Source: Metabacillus bambusae
Lineage (GTDB): Bacteria > Bacillota > Bacilli > Bacillales > Bacillaceae
DNA: 64,000 bases
Reading direction: 5' to 3'
Assembly: GCF_017497975.1 (NCBI RefSeq)
Contig: NZ_JAGDEL010000022.1
Location: 52,664-116,663 of the forward strand
Shown here: in pieces, positions 9,722 through 17,738 of the stretch
How the letters are laid out: each line of letters begins with the position of its first letter
Numbering within the stretch: the stretch's first letter is position 1
Notes under the pieces: generated by a model
Databases searched by the model: none
What the model was told of the DNA's origin: nothing
The model's input: only the letters and a program-made list of their open reading frames with translations
Program-made: the position numbers and the translations under genes

Positions 9722-10525
9722 TTATCTAAAAGCTAATAGGGGAAATATCCCGTGTTGAAGTTTTTCACCATTAGCTAAATTTAGAGGATCTGTAATGACA
9801 TGAGGCTTATTATTATAAGTCGTTCCATCAGGCATGTAAATAATAACAAGTGCTCTTCGGGGCTTATTTGTTTTATTCGCATGAGCATGATGAAATGTTA
9901 ATCCAGAATGGACCGTACAGCTACCGGCTTTCATCCTTACAATTACTGGTGTTTTGTCATGTATCTCAGAGCTTTTCGTGTAGTCAAATATATCTTCAGG
10001 ATCAACGAGATTAATCGGTTTTAATTGCCCGACCTCATGAGATTTAGGCAAAAACATCATACAGCCATTATTTTCATCTACATCATCCAATGCAATCCAA
10101 ATGGAAAGTGTCTTTTTACTTGTTTCTCTATTAAGTGGCCAATAAGGAAAATCTTGGTGCCAAGGAGTTGGTTTCGAATCACCAGGCATTTTTAATAGTG
10201 CATGGTCATGAAAAAGTCTGACCCCACTGACACCACTTAATTGAAGGGCAATATTCGCAAAACGAGGATGTGACACATATCTTGCCATACCTGCATGATC
10301 ACGCCACGTATTGACTCGTTGGTTAAGCACCTTATAGTAGGCACCACCTTTTGTATCTGTTTGAATCGATAACCCATTATTTTCATCCATCACTTCATCA
10401 AGATACATTCTTAATTCTGAAATTTCTTCTAGATTTAAAACGTTATCAATTTGAACAAATCCATTTACTCTGTAAAACGTAATTTTATCTTCTGAGAGTA
10501 GATTTTTACTCAGCAAATGTTTCAT
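9722..10525 (-). CDS. Phytanoyl-CoA dioxygenase (PhyH) family Fe(II)/2-oxoglutarate oxygenase
   Basis: A 267-residue PhyH-family protein. The iron site is visible as HQD in TPWHQDFPYWPL and a distal His in HSGLTFHHAHANK, followed by the 2-oxoglutarate-binding Arg (NKPRRAL). The start is set at 10525 because TGGGAGG lies just upstream; the ATG at 10543 would lie ahead of that site. Family members hydroxylate small molecules such as phytanoyl-CoA or ectoine, and some cleave C-P bonds; the substrate here is unknown. It is divergent from the AraC gene and convergent with the importer, which suggests it acts on the imported compound. Confidence 0.85.
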   Translation of the reverse strand: MKHLLSKNLLSEDKITFYRVNGFVQIDNVLNLEEISELRMYLDEVMDENNGLSIQTDTKGGAYYKVLNQRVNTWRDHAGMARYVSHPRFANIALQLSGVSGVRLFHDHALLKMPGDSKPTPWHQDFPYWPLNRETSKKTLSIWIALDDVDENNGCMMFLPKSHEVGQLKPINLVDPEDIFDYTKSSEIHDKTPVIVRMKAGSCTVHSGLTFHHAHANKTNKPRRALVIIYMPDGTTYNNKPHVITDPLNLANGEKLQHGIFPLLAFR

Positions 10526-10561
10526 AATTACCTCCCATTTCAAAAAGTAGATTATAAAATT

Positions 10562-10576
10562 AATTGTATTGTGGAA
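10562..10576 (+). promoter_or_regulatory. Candidate AraC operator, copy 1
   Basis: The 15-mer AATTGTATTGTGGAA lies in the divergent region between the PhyH and AraC genes and recurs exactly at 11553-11567 ahead of the next operon. Two TCTTGGT half-sites (10588-10594, 10609-10615) follow 21 bp apart, the two-turn spacing typical of AraC-family sites. Inferred from sequence only. Confidence 0.45.
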
Positions 10577-10642
10577 AGTTCTATTAATCTTGGTAAATAT
10601 GCTGAGATTCTTGGTTAATCTTCCAGGGAAGTGGGGATATTT

Positions 10643-11536
10643 TTGATTTATTTACAATCAGCGGAGTTTTTTGAAAGTGAAGAGTTCTTATTCTATATCG
10701 CTCCATATACAATCAACAGTAACGAAATAATTGAACAGCATTCACATGAATTTTTCGAATTAGTGTATGTAATAGAGGGAAGTGGTTCCCACATTTACCA
10801 AGAGAAAATCTTTACCATAAATGCGGGTGACGTATTTATTATTGAACCAGAAAAGATTCATGGATTTGAGGTTGGAAACTATGAAAATCTAAAGGTATAC
10901 AATTTATTATTTCAACCCAAATTCTTAAAACAAGAAATAGAATCACTATCTCATTTGGAGTCTTTTTTATCTTTTTTCTATGTTGAACCTTTTTTAAGAG
11001 AGACTGTTCATTTCAAAGATCATTTGATTTTAACATATTATCAACAATCGGAAATGATGATACTTCTACAAAAAATCGCGCAAGAATATAAACATAAGGA
11101 AAATGGCTATCAAATTCTGATCAAAACAAGAATGTTAGAACTATTTATTTTATTAAGTCGTTACTATGAAAATACTTCAACTCAAAAGATCATCATAGAT
11201 TGTGAATACAAAGAAATAATAGACCAAATCTGCAAATTTATCACATATCATTATAATCGCCCTTTAACACTTGAACAGCTGAGTAAATTATCAGGGTTGA
11301 GTAAATCAAATTTCACGTCTAAATTCAAGGAAATTGCTGGTCATACTTTTATCGAATATCGCAACGAAATCCGAATAAATGAAGCAAAAAATATGTTAGC
11401 ACATACTAACGAAAAAATTATCTTCATTGCATCAGAAGTTGGTTTTGAAGATATAAGTCATTTTAATCGAACATTTAAAGAATATACAAATATGTCTCCA
11501 TCCAAGTACCGAAATTGGTTTAGGTCTAAATCGTAA
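10643..11536 (+). CDS. AraC family transcriptional regulator
   Basis: An N-terminal cupin sensor domain (HSHEFFELVYVIEG, then a GDVFIIEPEKIHGFEV loop) is followed by a C-terminal double helix-turn-helix (LTLEQLSKLSGLSKSNFTSKFKE and a final FNRTFKEYTNMSPSKYR). TTG 10643 is preferred because GTGGGG lies seven bases before it; the GTG at 10631 is inside that Shine-Dalgarno sequence. Such proteins sense small carbohydrates and activate nearby operons. It is paralogous in layout to the regulator at 16766 and probably controls the divergent PhyH gene and the following operon. Confidence 0.88.
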   Translation: MIYLQSAEFFESEEFLFYIAPYTINSNEIIEQHSHEFFELVYVIEGSGSHIYQEKIFTINAGDVFIIEPEKIHGFEVGNYENLKVYNLLFQPKFLKQEIESLSHLESFLSFFYVEPFLRETVHFKDHLILTYYQQSEMMILLQKIAQEYKHKENGYQILIKTRMLELFILLSRYYENTSTQKIIIDCEYKEIIDQICKFITYHYNRPLTLEQLSKLSGLSKSNFTSKFKEIAGHTFIEYRNEIRINEAKNMLAHTNEKIIFIASEVGFEDISHFNRTFKEYTNMSPSKYRNWFRSKS

Positions 11537-11552
11537 AATACATCTCTATTAA

Positions 11553-11567
11553 AATTGTATTGTGGAA
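11553..11567 (+). promoter_or_regulatory. Candidate AraC operator, copy 2
   Basis: An exact second copy of AATTGTATTGTGGAA, about 190 bp before the operon that starts at 11760. Confidence 0.45.
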
Positions 11568-11720
11568 TTAAAGACAAAGATTTAAAGGTTAGGAATATAG
11601 GGAATTTAGGAAAATGGCCGAATCCACCATTAAGGTGGCAGAATGGGCAATGATGATTTTAAAGGTTTTAGCTATTATTTAATTAAACCAACAAGGAATT
11701 ATCTGTTAAAAAAATAATCT

Positions 11721-11734
11721 AGAAAGCGATTACA
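11721..11734 (+). promoter_or_regulatory. Candidate CcpA cre site
   Basis: AGAAAGCGATTACA matches the B. subtilis cre consensus (TGAAANCGNTNNCA) at all defined positions except the first. It lies 26 bp before the start of the 11760-16561 operon, where binding would repress it during growth on preferred sugars. Confidence 0.55.
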
Positions 11735-11759
11735 TTTAAGTGATTTGGGGGGATGTGAA

Positions 11760-12125
11760 TTGATAGGGAAAAAAACTTGGATTATCCCAGATGGGTTTCT
11801 TCAACCGAAAAGCACCGGAGATCAAATTAGTCATGAGGCTGTTTGTGTCTTGAATGTAACGGAAAGTAACGCAAAAATACAACTGACCTTCTATTTTGAA
11901 GATCGTGAACCAATGGAAACGTTCATCTCAGAATGTGGTTCAAAAAGGACTCATCATGTTCGTTTAGACAAATTGAAAGATCGTGATGGAAATAAAGTTC
12001 CAAGAAATGTGCCTTATGCGATTAAAGTCGATAGTACTGTGCCGATTATTGTGCAGCATAGCCGATTAGATACTTCTCAAGAGGCACTTGCCCTATTTAC
12101 GACAATGGGCTATCCAATAGAATAG
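11760..12125 (+). CDS. Sensory rhodopsin transducer (ASRT) family protein
   Basis: A protein of about 121 residues resembling the Anabaena sensory rhodopsin transducer across its length. Shared landmarks are the opening KKTWIIPDGF, ISHEAVCVLNV, a YFEDREPMET strand and the terminal VPIIVQHSRLDTSQ. TTG 11760 is preferred over TTG 11745 because the G run of 11747-11752 is then at Shine-Dalgarno distance. The Anabaena protein is a small soluble beta-sandwich tetramer; relatives occur in bacteria without rhodopsins, often beside sugar genes. No rhodopsin gene is present, so a ligand-binding or metabolic role is more likely than light signalling. It is first in the dehydrogenase/isomerase operon. 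Confidence 0.8.
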   Translation: MIGKKTWIIPDGFLQPKSTGDQISHEAVCVLNVTESNAKIQLTFYFEDREPMETFISECGSKRTHHVRLDKLKDRDGNKVPRNVPYAIKVDSTVPIIVQHSRLDTSQEALALFTTMGYPIE

Positions 12126-12200
12126 AGAGATAGATACTTTATATGAACTATTCAATAAAAAACGCTAAGGAAAATAATTAAAAATGCGAGGGATGAAAAA

Positions 12201-13223
12201 ATGACTTTAAAAGTAGCCATAGTCGGGGTTGGTAATATTGGTAGTATTCACGCCTCTGTATATAAAGACCATCCAAACACTGAAATTGTAGCTGTATGTG
12301 ACATCGTTAAGATCAAGGCTGATAACGCAGCAACTAAGTTTGGTGGAAAAGCATTTTACAGTGTAAGTGAAATGCTTGCGAGTGGTATAAAACTCGATCT
12401 TGTAAGTGTTTGTACAAAAGGAGAAGAAAACGGTGGTGAGCACTTTGCGCCAACAATGGAATTATTAAAAGCAGGAATCCCGGTTCTTGGCGAAAAGCCG
12501 ATTTCAAATAATGTTGAAGAAGGAAGGCAAATGGTTGAACTTGCCAGTCAAAATAAAATCCCCTATGCGGTCAACCTCAATCATCGCTTTACACCTGCTG
12601 CAGAGAAAGCGAAGGGTTGGGTAGATGCTGGACGTCTTGGCAAGCTTCACATGATAAATATGAGAATGTGGATTAACAATCCAGTTGAAAGTTCACCATG
12701 GTTCCACTTAAGAGCATTGCATCCACATTCCTTTGATGTCATTAGATACTTCTGTGGAGATGTAAAAAGAGTTGGAGCGTTTATGATGAAGGGTGAAGGA
12801 CGGGAAATCTGGTCAAATACCCAAATCATTCTTGAGTTTGAAAATGGTGCAATTGGAAATTTAGTGGGCAGCTATGATGCCGGGGCAAGCTATGGTCTTG
12901 AGCTTTGTGAAGTTGTCGGTTCTAAAGGCCGATTTGTCCTTGAAGATGCTTGCGAACAATTAACCTTTTACCCACGAACAAGCATTGAGACAGAAAGCTA
13001 CAGTTATCTTGGCGGTATGAGATCATTCCCTGAAACATTTAAAAGCCGAATTCATGCTTTTGTAGATCAACTGATTTCTGGGGTCTCGTATGATCAAGTG
13101 GATGGATCTGGTGATGATGCCCTTAAGGCTCAGCAAATTATCGAAGCTGCCATCAGGTCATTTGAAACAGGAACAATTGTTGATGTGAAGGATATAGAAC
13201 TTATTTCAGGAGGGGTAAAATGA
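12201..13223 (+). CDS. Gfo/Idh/MocA family NAD(P)-dependent oxidoreductase, paralogue 1
   Basis: An N-terminal Rossmann fold starts with VGVGNIGSIHASVY. The EKP motif (VLGEKPISNN, Lys about 96) and the catalytic HPHSFDVIRY segment (about 175-184) are intact. Family members oxidise sugar or inositol hydroxyls with NAD(P)+, or work as hidden-redox glycosidases and epimerases. AGGGATG precedes the ATG. Its stop overlaps the next start by 4 bp (ATGA), so the TIM-barrel gene is translationally coupled. The protein closely resembles the product of the gene at 15542, sharing long stretches such as ESSPWxHLRALHPHS. Confidence 0.88.
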   Translation: MTLKVAIVGVGNIGSIHASVYKDHPNTEIVAVCDIVKIKADNAATKFGGKAFYSVSEMLASGIKLDLVSVCTKGEENGGEHFAPTMELLKAGIPVLGEKPISNNVEEGRQMVELASQNKIPYAVNLNHRFTPAAEKAKGWVDAGRLGKLHMINMRMWINNPVESSPWFHLRALHPHSFDVIRYFCGDVKRVGAFMMKGEGREIWSNTQIILEFENGAIGNLVGSYDAGASYGLELCEVVGSKGRFVLEDACEQLTFYPRTSIETESYSYLGGMRSFPETFKSRIHAFVDQLISGVSYDQVDGSGDDALKAQQIIEAAIRSFETGTIVDVKDIELISGGVK

Positions 13224-14044
13224 TTAAACTTGGTGTAAACTCTGTTTTATTTAAGGATTTTGATTTTGCAACTGCAGCAAGACAAATTGCATTATGTGGG
13301 TATGATGGAGTCGAAATTTCTGCAATTAAAGGAATGTGTGAGCATTTAGAATTAGACCGCTGGAGGGAACAAGCACCTGAATTAAGAGCTATAGTTGAAG
13401 CGAATGGCCTTGAATTCCTTTCAATGGAAGTAGCATCACTTGATGAAGATAGGTTGACAAAAGCTTTTGAAGCAGGAGCAGAAATTGGAATCCCTATCAT
13501 AAACGTAGGTCCTGGTGGGAAATCAGGAGATGATGGTGATCTTCAACAATCTATTGAAACCCTTTATCGTTTATCGAAAAAGGCAGAGACATATGGAGTT
13601 ACACTTTGTGTAAAAGCCCATGTTGGAAATGCAATCTATAATACACCAACAACATTGCGAGCAATGAGTGAGATTTCCTCGGAGGCGTTTGGGATCGATA
13701 TGGACCCGAGCCATATTTATCGAGGGAATGAAAATCCAGAAGAAGAGTTAGCTAGAGTGATCGAACGAGTAAAACATATTCATATAAGAGATTGCAAAGG
13801 GCGGACGAAGGGTCCAGGTGACATTCAAAATCAAGCATGTGGACGAGGAGATATTGATCTTTTCGCTTATTGTAAAGCAATGGTTGACGCTCATTATTCT
13901 GGTCCAGTTTGTTTGGAGGTTATCGGAGCAAACCAACACACATTAGCCGACGTTTCCATTGTTGCAGCTGAAAGCTATGGATATTTAAATGCTTGCTTAA
14001 AGGCATTAGGTGCAAGAGAAGCAAATTTTGCTCAGAAAGGATAA
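13220..14044 (+). CDS. Sugar phosphate isomerase/epimerase (xylose isomerase-like TIM barrel)
   Basis: The 274-residue protein belongs to the AP endonuclease 2/xylose isomerase-like TIM-barrel family. Visible metal-site segments are the KAHVGN strand end, the GIDMDPSHIY motif, HIHIRDCKG and the final CLEVIGAN. Members isomerise or epimerise keto sugars or dehydrate inosose (IolE-like). It overlaps the preceding dehydrogenase gene by 4 bp. A dehydrogenase followed by such an enzyme resembles inositol-type catabolism, but this exact pair is not an iol operon. Confidence 0.85.
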   Translation: MIKLGVNSVLFKDFDFATAARQIALCGYDGVEISAIKGMCEHLELDRWREQAPELRAIVEANGLEFLSMEVASLDEDRLTKAFEAGAEIGIPIINVGPGGKSGDDGDLQQSIETLYRLSKKAETYGVTLCVKAHVGNAIYNTPTTLRAMSEISSEAFGIDMDPSHIYRGNENPEEELARVIERVKHIHIRDCKGRTKGPGDIQNQACGRGDIDLFAYCKAMVDAHYSGPVCLEVIGANQHTLADVSIVAAESYGYLNACLKALGAREANFAQKG

Positions 14045-14050
14045 TAGATA

Positions 14051-15457
14051 ATGGCAAAGAAAACAAATGTGATTCTTTTTGGTATTGATAGTCTTAGACG
14101 AGACCGGATGAGTTCGTATGGGTATAATCGTTTAACAACACCACATATCGATAAATTTGCTGAAGCGGGTGTGTTATTTGAAAATCATTTCAGCCCTAGT
14201 ATCCCGACTACACCTGGTTATGCTTCAATGCTAACTGGCATGGATTGCTTTGGCACAGATGTAGTAGCACTTAGACATAGTGGTCCATTAGGTGATCATG
14301 TAAAGACACTACCAGAGCTCCTTTTAGAAAATGGCTATAACACAACATGTGTAGGGTTTACCGGAAATCCATCTGCACGTGGATTTCAAAAATATCTAGA
14401 TTATGAAGCATGGCAACCAGATGATTCCGGACGTTGTCCAAAGGCTCAAAATTTAAATGATGTTACAATTCCAGAATTAAAAAGACTTGCAGAAGAAGAG
14501 CAACCATTTTTCTTATTCTTAAGACATATGGATCCACATTCACCGTACTTACCGCCAAAACCTTACGAAAGAATGTTTTATGATGGAAATGAATTTGATC
14601 CTGCAAATGAATCATTAAATGAAATGAAGAAATTTAAACCTTTTGCTGATTTCCTTACCTCATGGCTTCCAGAGGGCTGCACTGACTCTAATTATGTGGA
14701 TGCACAGTATGATGGTGCGATAGCCTATATGGATGCATGTATTCAAAACATCTTAACAACCGTTGAATCTCTTGGTATTGAGGAAGAGACGTTAATTATT
14801 ATAACTTCTGATCATGGTGAGACCTTGAATGAACATCAATGTTGGTATGATCACCATAGTCTTTATGAGCATAATTTAGTTGTGCCATTAATTTTAAAAT
14901 ATCCTGGAAAATTACCTGAAGGAAAAAGATTTTCCGATATTTCTTTCATAAAAGATATCATGCCGACACTATTAAATCTAATCGGTATTAAGTCAGAAAC
15001 TTCATTTGATGGACGAAACTTAATGCCCCTAATAAATGGGGAAGCTGAAGGGTTTATACAGGAGTCAGAGTTTTATATTACAGAATGCACTTGGATGCGG
15101 AAGCATGGCTGGCGTACTCCTGAATGGAAGCTAATACGTGCACTTGAGCCTGATTTTCATTTTAAACCTGAAATTGAATTGTACAATATTATTAAAGATC
15201 CTGAAGAACTAAATAATATTGCAGATCAAGAACCGCAAATCGTCAATTTATTATTAGGTAGAATGGACGCTTATATAGCAAAACGTGAGCGTGAAACAGG
15301 TCGGACAAATCCAATGTACACGAATTTGAATTGGCATGGGATGGAACGAGGGCCATTCGAAACATCACAGGAAGCATATGATTCAATGTATATCGGATCA
15401 ATAAATACTGCACAGCAACTACAGGAGAAGGAAAAAGAAGAACAAGTAGAGAAATAA
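14051..15457 (+). CDS. Sulfatase-fold hydrolase/phosphoesterase, paralogue 2
   Basis: A 468-residue paralogue of the enzyme at 4702. The metal-binding start FGIDSLRRDRM, the MDPHSPYLPP loop, TDSNYVDAQYD and SDHGETLNEH align between the two. The formylglycine Cys is again absent: the signature reads TTPGYASMLTG, with Thr 53 at the Cys position and Tyr 57 at the Arg position. No signal peptide is seen, so it works on an imported substrate. It starts 6 bp after the TIM-barrel stop, inside the operon. Cleavage of a phosphate or sulfate ester is expected; Thr favours a phospho-substrate. Confidence 0.84.
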   Translation: MAKKTNVILFGIDSLRRDRMSSYGYNRLTTPHIDKFAEAGVLFENHFSPSIPTTPGYASMLTGMDCFGTDVVALRHSGPLGDHVKTLPELLLENGYNTTCVGFTGNPSARGFQKYLDYEAWQPDDSGRCPKAQNLNDVTIPELKRLAEEEQPFFLFLRHMDPHSPYLPPKPYERMFYDGNEFDPANESLNEMKKFKPFADFLTSWLPEGCTDSNYVDAQYDGAIAYMDACIQNILTTVESLGIEEETLIIITSDHGETLNEHQCWYDHHSLYEHNLVVPLILKYPGKLPEGKRFSDISFIKDIMPTLLNLIGIKSETSFDGRNLMPLINGEAEGFIQESEFYITECTWMRKHGWRTPEWKLIRALEPDFHFKPEIELYNIIKDPEELNNIADQEPQIVNLLLGRMDAYIAKRERETGRTNPMYTNLNWHGMERGPFETSQEAYDSMYIGSINTAQQLQEKEKEEQVEK

Positions 15458-15483
15458 ATAAGGAGAGAGCATCTTCAGCTAAA

Positions 15484-15520
15484 TAAATGCTTCGGGGATA
15501 TGTCTTCTCCGAAGCATTTA
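15484..15520 (+). terminator. Perfect inverted repeat before the second dehydrogenase gene
   Basis: TAAATGCTTCGG (15484-15495) pairs perfectly with CCGAAGCATTTA (15509-15520). There is no strong T run after it. It separates the sulfatase-fold gene from the last operon gene and may partly terminate or protect mRNA. An ATG at 15500 falls in the loop, which argues against using that codon. Confidence 0.65.
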
Positions 15521-15541
15521 TACATTGAAAGGGTGAGTGTT

Positions 15542-16561
15542 TTGCTAAAAGCTGCTGTCGTTGGTGTGAATCATATCGGGAAAATCCACTGTCGCTATTA
15601 TCAAGAACATAAGGATGTACAATTAGTAGCTGTTTGTGATCTCAATGAGGCATTAGTAAAAACTGTAGCTAACGAATGTAAAATCAACGCTTATACGGAT
15701 TTGAAAACGATGCTTAAAGATGAAGAAATTGATGTGATAAGTATCGCTACGGGTGGAAAAGAAAATGGATCACATCATTATGAACCTGCTATGATAGCAA
15801 TTGAAGCTGGCATCGATGTTTTAGTTGAGAAACCATTATCAAACTGCATAAAGGAAGCGAGGGAAATGGTTGAGTATGCTCGGTTACAAGATGTTAGGTT
15901 AGCCTCCAATCTTAATCACCGCTTTGTACCGGCTGCTCATCTTGCGAAGGAGTGGATTGATAAAGGAGATCTTGGAACACTGCTTTTCATAAATATGAAA
16001 TTAACAATTGGTAACCCAAATGAGTCAAGCCCTTGGATCCATTTAAGAGCACTTCATCCGCATTCAATTGACGTTATTCGTTATTTTGCTGGTGATATTC
16101 GCCGTGTGCAAGCGTTTATGACGAAGGCACCTGGAAGAACTGTTTGGTCAACTGCTTCTATTAATCTAGAATTTGAATCAGGTGCAGTAGGTCACTTAAC
16201 TGGTAGTTATGATATGGATAATAATCATCCGATTGAAAATTGTGAAGTAGCAGGAAATAAGGGAAGATTGATCATTGATAACGTCTATGAAAATCTCACC
16301 TTTTATCCACATAAAAGTTCAGAAATGAAGGTTGTTCGTAATTCAGTTTTAAATGGAGTGAGTGGCTTCAACGATACATTTAAAAATAGAATTAATTCGT
16401 TTATTAGTGATATTAAAAGATCAATCAAACCAGAACATGTTGCTGGATCAGGTTTGGATGCATTAGCAGCTCAAGAAGTAATTGAGGCAGCAATTCGTTC
16501 TCAGAATGAAAACGGTGCTGTCATAGAAATACCAAAGCTATTGGGCAAGAAAATAATGTAA
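15542..16561 (+). CDS. Gfo/Idh/MocA family NAD(P)-dependent oxidoreductase, paralogue 2
   Basis: The start is set at TTG 15542, which follows AAAGGGTGAG at proper spacing; the ATG at 15500 lies inside a hairpin loop. The 339-residue protein has the Rossmann start VGVNHIGKIHC, EKP (VLVEKPLSNC) and the catalytic HPHSIDVIRYF segment. It is a close paralogue of the gene at 12201, sharing NLNHRF, ESSPWxHLRALHPHS and GSYD. The pair may catalyse successive or reverse oxidations, as in families that oxidise and later re-reduce a sugar carbon. It is the last gene of the operon. Confidence 0.87.
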   Translation: MLKAAVVGVNHIGKIHCRYYQEHKDVQLVAVCDLNEALVKTVANECKINAYTDLKTMLKDEEIDVISIATGGKENGSHHYEPAMIAIEAGIDVLVEKPLSNCIKEAREMVEYARLQDVRLASNLNHRFVPAAHLAKEWIDKGDLGTLLFINMKLTIGNPNESSPWIHLRALHPHSIDVIRYFAGDIRRVQAFMTKAPGRTVWSTASINLEFESGAVGHLTGSYDMDNNHPIENCEVAGNKGRLIIDNVYENLTFYPHKSSEMKVVRNSVLNGVSGFNDTFKNRINSFISDIKRSIKPEHVAGSGLDALAAQEVIEAAIRSQNENGAVIEIPKLLGKKIM

Positions 16562-16765
16562 GCACTTACAACTAGAGTTTCAATTTTATCCTAATTTTAA
16601 TTGGGAGTAATGAAGATAGGTGGGGGAGAACTATCTATAAAGTTCCGACAAAGACAGGATGTTGGGGTATTGAGAAGCATTTGGAATGTAGAGTTTTAAA
16701 CGAGATTTATTTTCGACTACCTAGAGAAGTTTTACTCATATCTTTTATCTAGGGGAGGAACATAA

Positions 16766-17662
16766 ATGACTGCTACAAAATATCAATCTTGTGACTATAT
16801 GAAAACAAAAGAATTTCCATTTTGGATCCAACGCTTCCATCACGATTCTTTAAACATACCACCAGTTCACTCACATGAATTCATTGAATTAGTATATGTA
16901 GTAAAAGGTCATGCAAAACATTTATTTGAAGGACAATCATATACGATTAAAACGAATGACGTGTTTATAATAAACCCTGGCGAAGCACACACTTTTCAGA
17001 TCGAAAAAGAGCAGACATTAGAAATTATTAATTGTTTATTTCTACCTAGTTTAATTCAAGATTCATGGTTAAAGGAGCTAGGAGTATCTCAGTCAATGGA
17101 TTATTTTTATATTCATCCATTTTTAGATAAAAATGAACGGTTTCATCATCTTCTAAATTTGGATGGGAATTATTCAATTAGATTTTCACATTTATTAGAA
17201 GGAATGATGTACGAATACAACAAGGAGAATTCATGCTTTTCAACCTTAATTCGACTGCAATTAGTAGAATTATTGATTCTGTTATCGCGGATTTATAATG
17301 AAAGAAATTCGAAAAGCAGTACGTCTTATAAGATTGTAAATGATAGTTATATACTGATTCAACGTATATGTGGTTATTTATCAAGAAACTATGATCAAAA
17401 AATTTCCATTCAGACCCTTTGTCATCTATTTAACATAAGCCCACGCCATTTAAATAGACTTTTCAAGCAGGAAACAGGACAGACAGTCGTGGAAATGGTT
17501 CACAATATAAGAATTGAAAAGGCCAAACAATTACTTATTGAGTCTGACGATAAGGTAATTAATGTTGCCATGAAGGTCGGTTATGATGATCCTGCTTTTT
17601 TTAGTAGGCTATTCCGAAGAGTTGTTGGGTGTTCCCCAGGTAAATACAAAGCAATGGGTTAA
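16766..17662 (+). CDS. AraC family transcriptional regulator
   Basis: A 298-residue regulator with the same layout as the one at 10643: cupin sensor (HSHEFIELVYVVKGHAKHLFEG, NDVFIINPGEAHTF), then a double helix-turn-helix at the C-terminus (ISIQTLCHLFNISPRHLNRLFKQETG and VAMKVGYDDPAFFSRLFRRVVGCSPGKYK). GGGGAGG precedes the ATG. It lies just after the dehydrogenase operon. Two related regulators in one island suggest two related inducers or a split regulon. Confidence 0.88.
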   Translation: MTATKYQSCDYMKTKEFPFWIQRFHHDSLNIPPVHSHEFIELVYVVKGHAKHLFEGQSYTIKTNDVFIINPGEAHTFQIEKEQTLEIINCLFLPSLIQDSWLKELGVSQSMDYFYIHPFLDKNERFHHLLNLDGNYSIRFSHLLEGMMYEYNKENSCFSTLIRLQLVELLILLSRIYNERNSKSSTSYKIVNDSYILIQRICGYLSRNYDQKISIQTLCHLFNISPRHLNRLFKQETGQTVVEMVHNIRIEKAKQLLIESDDKVINVAMKVGYDDPAFFSRLFRRVVGCSPGKYKAMG

Positions 17663-17738
17663 TCAAGATTAATAGCCAAATGATCGTAAAAAAGTTTCTG
17701 AACATCATCGTTAAAATGTTAAGCTGGGAGGTGTGTAA

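Noticed and set aside
11760..12125. A light-sensing role
   Set aside because: No rhodopsin gene or retinal pathway is present in the window; the family name alone does not support phototaxis.
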